Shown in pieces: positions 53,901 to 63,000 of a stretch of DNA of 64,000 nt. The notes under the pieces are model-generated. The model saw only the letters and a list, made by a program, of their open reading frames with translations. It searched no databases and was not told the DNA's origin. The translations under genes were made by a program, and so were the position numbers. How positions within the stretch are numbered: the stretch's first letter is position 1; the number at the start of each line of letters is the position of its first letter. This stretch comes from Martensiomyces pterosporus (lineage: Eukaryota; Kickxellomycota; Kickxellomycetes; Kickxellales; Kickxellaceae): the NCBI GenBank assembly GCA_025201845.1, contig MU603944.1:62001-126000 (forward strand), read 5' to 3'.

Positions 53901-56900
53901 AGCATGGCAAGAACGAGTTGCTTGAGGTACTCGATCGAGACATGCTCAGACTTTGAAGCACCCTCGCTGACTGACACAGCAGCGCCGCCGTTGGCAGCGG
54001 CGGACAAATCCGAGACAAGCACCGAAAGAAGAGAGAACAGCGAAGGCGCGATGATCGGGTTGGCCGACAGCTGCTCGGAGCACTGGATGTACTCGAGCAG
54101 CGTCGAGAGCTCCGGAAGAACATCCGCCGACGACTTGGCGTCCTGCGGCCCCCTGGCGCGCTTTCCCGAGCGAGCAGCGTCGCTGTCATCCCGCGAGAGC
54201 TTGGCTGCAATTCCGCTCAGCTCATCGGCAGCGGTGGCGGGGTCAAGCGGGATCCTGCCGAACAGCTCCCTCAGCGACACCTCGCTAGATCCCGGCACAA
54301 AGTACGAGTTGCCCTTGGTCGCAACGCTGAACAGGCAAGCGGTCACTGCGGTAGCTGCTTCAGAGCCAAGAGCAGAGACAAAGTCCGAGGTCAGGTACTC
54401 AAACGCAACCTGCTGTAGATAGGCCCTAGCACGCAGGCTGCCGTCCCACTCGGCGAAAGGCTGGCTGGGCACGCTAGAGACGCCGGCTACATAGCCAAGG
54501 AAAGCAGCCCAGTAGGCGTTCTTCTCGCCGCTAGTCAGCTGCTGAGCATTCGACGCAGAGTAGCAGACCTTGAACAGCGCATGGATAAGCCTGTTGTCGA
54601 GGTCGCCGCTGGCAGGGATGCTGCTGTGGGCCTCAAGCTGCTTGGCATGGCTGGTGATGAGCGGGAACAGCTGCTCAAGGAAGCAGGTGGATGCAGCAGC
54701 ATCCATCACAGACAGGAGGCTGGTTTGGAAGCTAGGCAGGAGCGCATCGGCGGCAGCGACATGGGAGAGTAGGAAAGCAACAACGCTCACACGGCCCTGG
54801 CTGTTGAGCTTGAGCGAAGAGTCGCCGTTTCTGCTGACGCCCTTGTTGAGGATCGACGCGAGCTCATGTCTAATTGCCCAAGCATCGCCCTGCATCAGAT
54901 CGGACTGCGACAAGAGCAGGCCGATAAACCTGGCGACCACGGCAGTGGGCAGGTACTGAAGCTTATCCGAGGAGGCACCATAGAACTCGTCGTACTTGTA
55001 GATGTCCTGCTCGCTGCCAGCGCCGCTCTTGCGGTTGCTCTGCTTGCCCTCGGCCGACGGATAGGTGGACTTGAGCACCTTGACGCACGAAATGGCAGCA
55101 CCGCGGACACGGGCATCCGAGTCAGACAGCGAGGCGATCAGCGAAGGAAGCACGTTCTGGTAGTCGATCGACGCAGACTGAGAGCCCGAGGAGTTGTGTC
55201 TGACAAGAGCCTGGAATGACAGGAGGCAGCGGGATCTGGCCAGAGCGCCAATGTCCGACATCCACATCGAGGCGAGGAACTGAGCCCACTCAGTGCCCAT
55301 GCATACGCTGAGCATGCGTCCAATGAGAATTCCATCGGCGTCAGTGAGGTCGCCAGGACGAGAAACCACAGCAGTGAAGGTTGTGCGGAGCAATGAGCGA
55401 TAGCGAGACTCGGCATCTGCAGCATCGGCCTCGGGAGCAAACCACATGCTCGGCTGGAGCTTGGCCACAGTGGGGAGCACGTTCAGAATGGTCGACAGCG
55501 CGCCGATCGCCGCCTTGACGCATGCACCAGCGAAATTGCTCTTGGTCGAAAGGCCTCCAAGCAGACCGGCCCAGCTGGCGCCATCAGCTGACGCGGAAAT
55601 AATGTCCTTGGTGAGCCTAACAGGCTCGAGATGCTCGCTGTTCGAAACAGTGGACATGATGGCCTTGGTGACAGCAGAGGCAGCAGCGATGCAGTCATCG
55701 GCGTTCTTTGCAGCAGCCAGAGCTGCAACGGCCTGAGTACCGACGACAATAGCCGAGATACTGGACGCCGTTCTTGCCGAGGCCAGCTGCTTAGCCCAGA
55801 GCCCCGTCTCTGCATCGGACAGCTCGCTCCAGTCCTCGGCGAGCCCAGCAGCAAGCAGGTCGGCGACGAGCCTGTTGTATTTCACTGGCTGAAGATCCTC
55901 GGCGGAAAGCTTCTCTGACGCCAAGCAGGATAGCCATCCGGCTTGCTTGCCGAAGGCACTGGTGGGGAAGCGAGCAACAATCGTCTTTGTGACCAGCTGC
56001 GTGTTGGCGAAACTGAAGATGTACGGGAAAATGGCAGCTGCGACCTTGCTGTACAGCGCCTTGTCAGCAGAGGCATCAACAGCAAGCAGGTGCTCGATGA
56101 CTGGCTCGCACAAGGTGTCAAGTGGGACACGCTCGCTGTCGATAATGGATGCCAGGGCAGGGATGAGGTCGTCTGCGTCGACGAGGTCAGCCAGCGGCAG
56201 CGAAAGGATGGCCTCGATAACGCGCTCGTCATCGTCCTGGGTCAAGCGGTCGAGGGCAAGGCTGCCGGCATCGTCCCTGGGGATGGTGAACTCGGCATTC
56301 TTTCCAGAAACCACGTCCTTAAGCGCCTTGGCAGCGACAAGACGAATGCCAGCATCGGCATGGTTGATGCTCAGGTAAAGCGTTGTGGCAGTCTCCTTGA
56401 GCGGCATAACACCGCTGGCGTTGTTTGACGAGACGCGCATCTTGAGCTGGTACAGCAGCTTGTGCGCAGCCTCGTTTTCGTCCTTGGTGAGATCCGAGTT
56501 GGAGCCAAGACCAGCGGCAGCAGCGCCGATCGCGTCTTCCAGCTGCTGCGTGAAGCGGAGCTGAAGGAGGTCAATGATTTCGGCAGTGTTCGCGGTGGCG
56601 TCGGACTTGAGGCCGCGCTCAACGTACTCCTCAACCAGCTTCTCGCACAGGACAGGGACGTCAGACAGAGGCAGCATGTGGACGAACCCAGCAAGGAACT
56701 GCGAAAGCTCAGTGCTGGTAAAGGCAAAGTGGGCGAGGGAGCGGAGAAGCAGGTGCATAAACAGCTCGATGTCGAAGGACTTTGCCAAGTCGCACAGCGC
56801 CTTGGGGAAAGCCGAGTGGCGGGAAAGGAGGCCAAGGAACTTGGCTGAAAGAGTGTCGCTGGCAGCAGGCGCCTGAGTCTGGAGAAGCTGAACCAAGCAC

Positions 56901-57781
56901 ATGGTCATTGCGCGCACCTCAGCGGGGTGCGTTGCCACAGCGCACACGACCTTCTCCAGGGCGTCTTTGGTGAAGGTAACGCGGGCCGCCACGGATCCAA
57001 GGACCATGTAGGCAGCAAGCTGGCCATCCGTGCCACGAAGGCTCAGGCCATCGAGAACATGGGGGAGGACGAACTGAAGCGCGCTGTCGTCGAAGGCTCC
57101 CAGCTGGCTAATGTACTGCGACATGAGCATCGCATAGAACGAGTGCAGGCCGGGGTAGTCAAGCCCAGCCTTGGCAGCCCTGAACACAGAGCTGCAGATG
57201 AATGCCATGAGCGAGCGATCGCGGAGGCACTGGGCCATAAGGGTTGCGCGGTCGAGCAGACGGCGAGCCTTACGCTGAGTGACAAGGAAGCCAAAGACAT
57301 CCAGGTCGGCCGTGTCAAAGGTGATGATCGTGAGCATGGTCAAGAACGCCTTTGTCTCGTGGTACGGGAAGATGGCGGCAAGGATGTCCTTTGCGTTGAA
57401 CTCTTGGATGCGGAATCTGCGGACCAGCCACTCAAGCGCCTTTCCAGCGGGCTTTGTCAGGAAGTACGGCGCCAGCTGGAAAAGGAACGAGCGGATGCTC
57501 TCATCCAGCTTCCTGTTCTCCTCCTTGGTCTGCAGCACGCGATCCATGTCCTTCACGGCGTCCGAGAACAGAGTCGTTGCATAGATGTCAAACCGGCGGT
57601 TGATCTGCCGCAGCTCACTGAGACCATCCCGGCCAATATCAAAGATGGTCTGGTTGTCCATGTCAGCAGCCTGGCGACCATCGAACAAGAACGACGCACG
57701 GACCTTGTGCACGCGCTCCAGGCTGATGGTGCGGTCGATCTGCCGCATCTTGAACAGCTGGCCAGCAAGAGAGGAGGCCAT
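50969..57781 (-). CDS. UTP10: U3 snoRNP / SSU processome HEAT-repeat protein Utp10
   Basis: 2,270 residues in one uninterrupted exon. The N-terminus carries the family blocks MASSLAGQLFKMRQI, FDIYATTLFSDAV and EWLVRRFRIQEFNAKDIL, and the remainder is a continuous array of HEAT-like helices. An acidic stretch (EDDESGSESESDVDSDDSSE) lies at about 1840-1860, and the BP28-type C-terminal domain follows. Utp10 (HEATR1) belongs to the t-UTP/UTP-A module, links RNA polymerase I transcription to pre-18S processing, and acts in the nucleolus. It lies 346 bp downstream of ESF2 on the same strand, another early small-subunit factor. Length is typical of larger fungal and animal orthologues. Identification is firm. 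Confidence 0.95.
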   Translation of the reverse strand: MASSLAGQLFKMRQIDRTISLERVHKVRASFLFDGRQAADMDNQTIFDIGRDGLSELRQINRRFDIYATTLFSDAVKDMDRVLQTKEENRKLDESIRSFLFQLAPYFLTKPAGKALEWLVRRFRIQEFNAKDILAAIFPYHETKAFLTMLTIITFDTADLDVFGFLVTQRKARRLLDRATLMAQCLRDRSLMAFICSSVFRAAKAGLDYPGLHSFYAMLMSQYISQLGAFDDSALQFVLPHVLDGLSLRGTDGQLAAYMVLGSVAARVTFTKDALEKVVCAVATHPAEVRAMTMCLVQLLQTQAPAASDTLSAKFLGLLSRHSAFPKALCDLAKSFDIELFMHLLLRSLAHFAFTSTELSQFLAGFVHMLPLSDVPVLCEKLVEEYVERGLKSDATANTAEIIDLLQLRFTQQLEDAIGAAAAGLGSNSDLTKDENEAAHKLLYQLKMRVSSNNASGVMPLKETATTLYLSINHADAGIRLVAAKALKDVVSGKNAEFTIPRDDAGSLALDRLTQDDDERVIEAILSLPLADLVDADDLIPALASIIDSERVPLDTLCEPVIEHLLAVDASADKALYSKVAAAIFPYIFSFANTQLVTKTIVARFPTSAFGKQAGWLSCLASEKLSAEDLQPVKYNRLVADLLAAGLAEDWSELSDAETGLWAKQLASARTASSISAIVVGTQAVAALAAAKNADDCIAAASAVTKAIMSTVSNSEHLEPVRLTKDIISASADGASWAGLLGGLSTKSNFAGACVKAAIGALSTILNVLPTVAKLQPSMWFAPEADAADAESRYRSLLRTTFTAVVSRPGDLTDADGILIGRMLSVCMGTEWAQFLASMWMSDIGALARSRCLLSFQALVRHNSSGSQSASIDYQNVLPSLIASLSDSDARVRGAAISCVKVLKSTYPSAEGKQSNRKSGAGSEQDIYKYDEFYGASSDKLQYLPTAVVARFIGLLLSQSDLMQGDAWAIRHELASILNKGVSRNGDSSLKLNSQGRVSVVAFLLSHVAAADALLPSFQTSLLSVMDAAASTCFLEQLFPLITSHAKQLEAHSSIPASGDLDNRLIHALFKVCYSASNAQQLTSGEKNAYWAAFLGYVAGVSSVPSQPFAEWDGSLRARAYLQQVAFEYLTSDFVSALGSEAATAVTACLFSVATKGNSYFVPGSSEVSLRELFGRIPLDPATAADELSGIAAKLSRDDSDAARSGKRARGPQDAKSSADVLPELSTLLEYIQCSEQLSANPIIAPSLFSLLSVLVSDLSAAANGGAAVSVSEGASKSEHVSIEYLKQLVLAMLTRIFDEANRTAIVIDESVIRVDVIVQSIRTSTSPQTHNQTLLLLAAVAAQHPQVVLHHVMAIFTFMGANVLRQDDEYSFHVIQQTLEKIIPPLISARPALSSSKAQEVAQAGPVLRVFVDALSHIPRHRRMTLFTTLVRTMGVGTYAPAVFSLLLEKNVARLLKSSKTEASAKETEDIHSFTSSLAQEFSAVDQVHSAELLVRELIILPAEKQQPGEEQAKSDAEQAVSSELYIDLARMNNKQLRTYRLVVLDFVHRLLTSRQFESKFSAIDSTTPAVSAQLSSATSALLDLITKISSQYDHLVSQQRLAASASDRVWRQSVHLAYNVLDDVNRLMDRRSFVRTVIKLLGQNDLKARRKVMALANTKLSEFDTRLVDKDSKDIDDMLELIAPMVAIASEKQPGSPPGASNEREILANKQAALLCIATAAKKFAALRPVLFTDIVKKISGQGCLSLPNPVVASAALVALAVLCSELGSRLIPILPVYLPSVLRHLRGVTGKFSRASADELTLMISALSAMEAIIENMSAFLGPSLAPLFACLFNPAIRSHEDSEDDESGSESESDVDSDDSSESSRPRRKSAKESDLAQLRAQAQQMADSVLSALAKSIPPRQLLPAQFAYYQKEASRQGTAVIVPFVEFVGKTGASIQRTHLLQFYKPLFKFFLTVFDLARNPAIPVRDAEAVEQATLDAFMRFIVKLSENLFKPLFLSFVEWATADPSTLPAPSAGWTGTADSDGEDENGAAARKQNALETRMRVLYRVLNVLFDKLKSILTPYYSSVIDATVGQLKRFGVASESVELQEEADRVEKAAPSALWSAVVESIHQSALHDTSDFWNEDTFRKVYRALAHQLPNTKAPAGTPADQAYNMYIARTKKYLAPAASQLAVAVGNDAMWKQINQEVMMKSRSDDPAVRVGSLIVLQAFYERLGEEFLILLPETIPYLAELLEDDDARVERATQETVKVIESYLGESLQSYLR

Positions 57782-58127
57782 TTTATGCGATCTTTATTTT
57801 TGGGCTACGCTTTGGTGTAGAGGTGTCGCCCTCTGTTGCTTCCTTTGGCGAAATGAGGCGTTTACACGAGGAGGAAGGGGGAAGAAGGGCGCAAAGGGCA
57901 ACCGAGGCAGGGGTATACCAAATGGGAATAGAGGGGTGTTTGATATACAGAGAGAATGCCTCGACGATAAACGAGAGAAAGGGGGTCTTTGGCAGCGGAG
58001 CTTTGCGCCCAGATGGCGGTTGGAGTGCCGCCGCAAAAAAAAAAAACGAGGATTGGTGAACTGGCAGAGAAAAATGCCAGATTTGACGCTGATTTCTATT
58101 AATCTGATCGCCACCCAAAATTTTCCA
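57782..58127. other. Spacer between UTP10 start and ESF2 end
   Basis: UTP10 promoter and leader with an A12 run near 58035; no gene recognised. Confidence 0.5.
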
Positions 58128-59195
58128 CTAGAATATTTTGTCAAGGATGCCTGCGACGGCGCCATCGACCCTCCGCCTCTTGCTGGACGAGGCATCGGCC
58201 TCGCGGGTGACCACGTCCCGCTGCCGCACACTGCGCACAGCGTCCTCCATGGGCTTGACCTGCTCGCCGCGCTCGATCTTGGCCTGGCGCTTGGACTTGA
58301 TGCTGCTCATCTTCTTCGCCTTGTCGACGTTCTTCAAGTAGGCGTCAAGCTCGCGGCGGGACTGGCTGATTTCGTTCTCCAGCCGCTGCTCCTTGGAGGC
58401 CTTCTCGTTGGCAAGCTGCTCTGTGAGGTGGCGCCACTTGAACTTGGGCAAGTACTTGAGGTTCCAAAGATCGTCGTGGTAGAACCCGTGCTTCTTGCCG
58501 CCAATCGCTGTGCTGTTCAGCATCTGCGCCACAGCCTTGGCATACTTCTTGTTCTTGAACTCGATCCACCCCTCGACAAACTGCTTCTTGCGGTTGCCGC
58601 CGCTCTTGATCCGCCTCTTGCGCTGCTTGTCGTCCTCTTGCGCGAGGTAGATGCGCCCGATCTCGGCGTATTTCTCAAGCAAGTGCCGCACCTTGATGGG
58701 CTTCATAAACGGCGGCACGCGCGACATGTATACGACGCCAGACCGCTTCTCCACTTGCTGCGCTGCTTTGATGTCCCTTTCGGACAGCAGCTTTTTCTCT
58801 GACCTTGTCTTGGCCTTTGCTGATGCCGAGGTTGTGTTCTCCTCATCTTCCCCGTTGCTGGCCTCTTCGCCATTACCGCCGTCGTCACTTGAGTTTGCGT
58901 CCCCGACAAAGTAGTCGTCCTCCTCTTCTTCGTCAGCCTCGCTCTCGTTCTCGCTCCCCTTGGGTTGCTCTGCTTCGGACTCGCCATCACTTTCAGCAGT
59001 CTGTGTGTCGTTGGCAATATCGTCAGCAGCCTCGCTTTCTTCGCCCTCGCTGTCGCTTGACCCGCTGTCGTAGTTTTGGCGCGATCTAATCATGCTGCTA
59101 CGGCCCTGTTCCTCATCCTCCGACGCAGACTCGAGCTCTGCGTCTTCGGTGTCGTTCAAGTTCAGGAAATCCTCTGCCTTGGGCCGTCTGTTCAT
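58128..59195 (-). CDS. ESF2: Pre-rRNA processing factor Esf2/ABT1
   Basis: 355 residues from ATG 59195 (MNRRPKAEDFLNLND). The in-frame ATG at 59297 lies in or upstream of the TATA box and is rejected. The first 150 residues are strongly acidic/Ser-rich. An RRM-type domain follows at about 152-255 (GVVYMSRVPPFMKPIKVRHL, EGWIEFKNKKYAKAVAQ), then DLWNLKYLPKFKWRHLTEQ, the hallmark of the Esf2/ABT1 family, and a basic coiled C-terminus. The protein binds pre-rRNA, recruits and stimulates the helicase Dbp8, and is needed for early 18S rRNA cleavages in the nucleolus. It is the upstream neighbour of UTP10 on the same strand. Confidence 0.93.
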   Translation of the reverse strand: MNRRPKAEDFLNLNDTEDAELESASEDEEQGRSSMIRSRQNYDSGSSDSEGEESEAADDIANDTQTAESDGESEAEQPKGSENESEADEEEEDDYFVGDANSSDDGGNGEEASNGEDEENTTSASAKAKTRSEKKLLSERDIKAAQQVEKRSGVVYMSRVPPFMKPIKVRHLLEKYAEIGRIYLAQEDDKQRKRRIKSGGNRKKQFVEGWIEFKNKKYAKAVAQMLNSTAIGGKKHGFYHDDLWNLKYLPKFKWRHLTEQLANEKASKEQRLENEISQSRRELDAYLKNVDKAKKMSSIKSKRQAKIERGEQVKPMEDAVRSVRQRDVVTREADASSSKRRRVDGAVAGILDKIF

Positions 59196-59295
59196 GTTTT
59201 CCTCTCTAAAAACTGATTGAAGTCTGCGATGCAGCAAGATGAAAGCAAGCTCGTTGTGGAAGGGCACCCGAGCCAGAATACCTCGAAGGCCCCTC

Positions 59296-59302
59296 ATTTA
59301 TA
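59296..59302 (-). promoter_or_regulatory. TATA box of ESF2
   Basis: TATAAAT on the minus strand, 107 bases before ATG 59195. It supports that start over the ATG at 59297, which sits inside this element. Confidence 0.6.
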
Positions 59303-59401
59303 CTCGGGGGATTCCCCGCATCGCTTGCTTGGGGACACCTGCTGTGTTGTGGGTGCTTTCGTGACTTGTCTCTGCCAGCACTTGGCAAACCATCTGTATC
59401 C

Positions 59402-59896
59402 ATGATCCACCGAAAGCTTGGGTGCCCCCTGCTCGCATTCCTTAGCGGCGCCTGCGCCGTGCTGGCAGAATCAGCAGCCCCTGCTGGTACCTGGCAACTC
59501 CTCAGCACAGGTGCTAAGAGCTGCCGATTCGCGGCGCAGATCCGAAACTTTGGAGGGGCGCTGGAGAAGCGGCGACATGCTGCACAAAACAGATGCGATT
59601 GGCACCAGCGGAAACCAGACGGGCCCTGCATCTTGTGGTTCAGCATGAAGCTCGATTCGATTCAGTGCCATGCACTGAACGTCCATGTGTGGATGGTAGA
59701 TCTCAATATTGCTCTGCTTACCCTGCAGTCCGCCTTCCTTGTCACTGCACTGCTTGCAAGCCCGAGCTGTAGCCGTGCTGCTCAAGAGGCTTGGCAGAAG
59801 GAACGCCGCGGGGAGGGGCAGCTCTTGGAGCACACGCCTCGCACCAGCTGCGTCATGCAAACACAACACTCATTCGTGCTCATTGACACCAGATAG
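59402..59896 (+). pseudogene. Possible decayed fragment of a secreted oxidase-like gene
   Basis: An open frame from ATG 59402 begins with a good signal-peptide shape (basic MIHRK, hydrophobic LLAFLSGACAVLA). It continues AGTWQLLSTG, a start reminiscent of secreted kelch-type glyoxal oxidases. The continuation that looks family-like (MLHKTDAIGTSGNQTGP) is in another frame around 59570-59640, and LDSIQCHALNVH is again in the first frame. This points to two frame changes and loss of the rest. There is no downstream domain. It could also be a chance ORF in the 0.85-kb spacer between ESF2 and NUP192; the family link is tentative and made from memory of the fold's general pattern. Confidence 0.3.
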
Positions 59897-60040
59897 CACA
59901 CGGGTGCCTGGAATGGCATGGGCACCAGATCACAGAGAAGAATAAATCGAGGTTAATTGCTAGCTGTGCTAGTGAGTGATAGAAAGAAAGAAACAAAGAA
60001 AAGAAAGAGGCTGAACCAGAGGGCGATGCGGAGTCTCCTT

Positions 60041-63000
60041 TTACATAACAGATACATCACGAAGCACCAGGTCTTTGATGCGCCTTACGAGCATCTGAAT
60101 AAAGCTGGTATGTGTGCTCGCAGAAGCAAACTCCTCGGCGGTCAGCTTGAGCTCCGACAGCGACGCGAGCAGCGGAGGCAGTGCAATCGACGCATCAGAC
60201 TTCAGAACCTCCTGCTCCTGAGCACTCGGCATGGCCATCGAGGTAGGCAGCCGGCTAGCAGGCGCACCGGCGGAGCCATACAGGCCGCTATCGCTAGCAG
60301 CGCTCTGGACGTTGGTGCTGCTGGTAAAGTACGCGAGATGGCGCCACAGAAGAACCAGAGCCTGCTCAACAGCAGCAGCCAGCATGGTGACGCTGCGGCT
60401 GATGCGCTGGCCGTGCTGAGCGAGGAGCACCGAAGCAAGAGCGCGCATCTGGGATGTGCTCAGGTCCTCAGAGAGCTGCACGTGTGGCGACGAAGCAACA
60501 AGCTTGCGCAAGTCAGCCGTGGTCATTTCCGCCGAGTTCCTCGACAGACGGATCTTCTCATCGCGCGTCTTGCGTCCGCGCTCGATGCGAGCCAGGGAGC
60601 GCTGGATCAGCGACACCAGGGTGGCAAGCGATGGCGTATAGTCAGACTCGCGGCTGTGCTCAATTGCCCACGAGAACGCCGGCCTGAATGCACGTGCATT
60701 GCCGGGCGACTGGGCACCCAGCGGCAGCTCCGTAACTGACTGTGCGTACGAAATGACGTTGTGCACAATCGAGTCAACGAGCTCGCAAGCCTGCTGCCCG
60801 AATATCGTGTGCTGGACGTCGCTGAGCGGGAGCTCGCCCAGAGCGCTAGCCGCAGAGTCCCTGGCGTCATCGTCAAAGGTGGATGCGGGTATTTGCGACT
60901 GTGCGCGCTCGACGTCGTTGGTGCTCTGCAAACGCTTGATCCAGCCGTAGCTCATGCAGAACTTTGGCAAAAGCGCAAGGATGGGCAGGTGCAAGGCGCT
61001 GATGCCAACGTGGCCCGAGCCAGCAAGCGCAGCACTGCGGTCAACCACAGCGCGCTGGCGGCCAATGTAGAAGACCAAGGAGGTGATTGCCTTGACCTCG
61101 GTCAGGAGAGCAATGGACAGCTGGTGCGAGGGCATGGCTGCCTCCTTTAGGATAGCCTCGAGCACACTGTAGTGCTGCGAGACGAAGCGCGCAGCCTTCA
61201 TCCAGACGGTCAGGTTGTCTCGGCCGATCTTTGTCACAAGCGAAAGGAGCAGGTCGAGTGCGGGCATCAGCAGCTGGTGGTAGCGCTCCGAGCGGGCGGG
61301 GATAAACGCGTCGGCATAGCTGGGCGCACCAGCATCGCTGCTCACGCTGGGCTTGAGGTCCAAGAAGGCGCAGTCAGCGAGAACGTCCAGGATGCCGTTC
61401 TCCATCAGCTTCTCAGCGCCGTCCTGGCGCTGGGCCAAGCGGAGGAAGAACGCCATCTTGGCCTCGTAGATGTACAGCGGGTTGAGCGACGCAGGGTCTG
61501 CTTGCAGCGTGCCCTGGATGGCCACGTCCTCGCGGCGAAGGATAGAGCCAACATACGAAGAGAAGAAGTTGCGGCGGGTCAGGAACATGACAACGCGGTT
61601 AGGGCGTGGCTCCAGGCTGAAGAGCGAGGCCAGGGCATCGAGAAGGCTGAAGGCCACGGTCTTCCATGCATCCGACGCATCGGCCGCATCGGCACTGGCT
61701 GACTCCAGGAGGCGGTCCCCCAAAGCCGAGTCGGTGAGCACATCGAGCGTGCCAGAAACGAGCCTGCTCTTTGCGCGCTGCTTGGCAGCAGGCGTAGCAA
61801 GAGCCCTGGCTGCGCTCAGGCCGGGGGTTTCCTCAGCCTCCGCAGCAGCAAGCTTGCGAACGCCGCCAAGGAAGTGGAGCATGGACGCGTAGACGTTGCC
61901 ACGCAGCTGCAGCGACGACTGTGCGGCAGGGGTCAGCGCAGAGCCGACAAGCATCCTCCACGTCTCAAGCAGCGGCTCGACGGGCAGCTGGCTGTCGATA
62001 GCCGGTGGCAGCTGGCGCGACTGCCCAGCAACGCCAGGCTTGTTCATGGCCAGCGAGGCGCGTGCAAGAGCGCCAGAGCGGGTCCACTCAAAGCTCAGCT
62101 TCTCTGTGAACAGAGCAAGCGTCGGTGCCAGTGCGGTAAGCAGCTCCGTGTGCCGCAGCTCTTGCTCGGCAGTCGGCGGCTCGATCCACCAGCCAGTAAC
62201 GCCCGATGATGAGACGACCTTGCCCGGGCTGTACACCGGGTCGTTCTCAGAGACAACCTTGACGAGGCCCTTGAGCAGCTGGAACGCAGTGAGCTCGCGA
62301 CCCACACGGCCGCCGCGCTCAATCTTGTCCCACGCCGACGACACAATGACCTCAGCGACCTCCTTCCAGCCGCGCAGGGCGCTCGCGTAGGCAAAGAACA
62401 GCTCCCGCTCCTGGTTCGAGAAGTAGCAGCGAATGACAACGCGGCGGATAGTCCTGTGGACGCGCTGGCGGGTGGCAGCAGAGCTGAGGCCGCCGCTGGC
62501 ATCAAGCGCACGCTCGGCCTGGCGGAGAAGCGCAACTAGAGCATGCAGGTCGTAGACAGCACACCCGCGCTCGTTGGCAACAACACACGAGCTGATGTCG
62601 ACGTTGAGGATGTCGGTGTCAATTGCAGCGTCGCGTTGCGCCGGTGAATCATACGACGAGACGCCGCCGCTGCCCATGTCGTCATCATCGTCAGCGTCCA
62701 TGGCGAGCGAGCTTCCAGACGAAAGGTACTTCTTCTCGGTCAGGCGCTGCTGGCGGCGGAGCGTGTACGACGAGTCCCTGTACGCCTGGCGCAGGCAATC
62801 AAACAGAGCAAGCAGCCTCATGCGCGAGTCCAGGAAGGTCTGCGACCCCTTGCCAGGCAGGACGCTGAACACGTCGCCATCGTCCTGCGCGCTGCCAGAC
62901 GACTGGCCCGCATCTCCAACCAGCCACTCGATGATGCGCTTGGCGCGCGAGCGCGAGTCCTGGAGCACAAGCGTGTGCAGCTCAAGGGCAGTGCTGCGCC

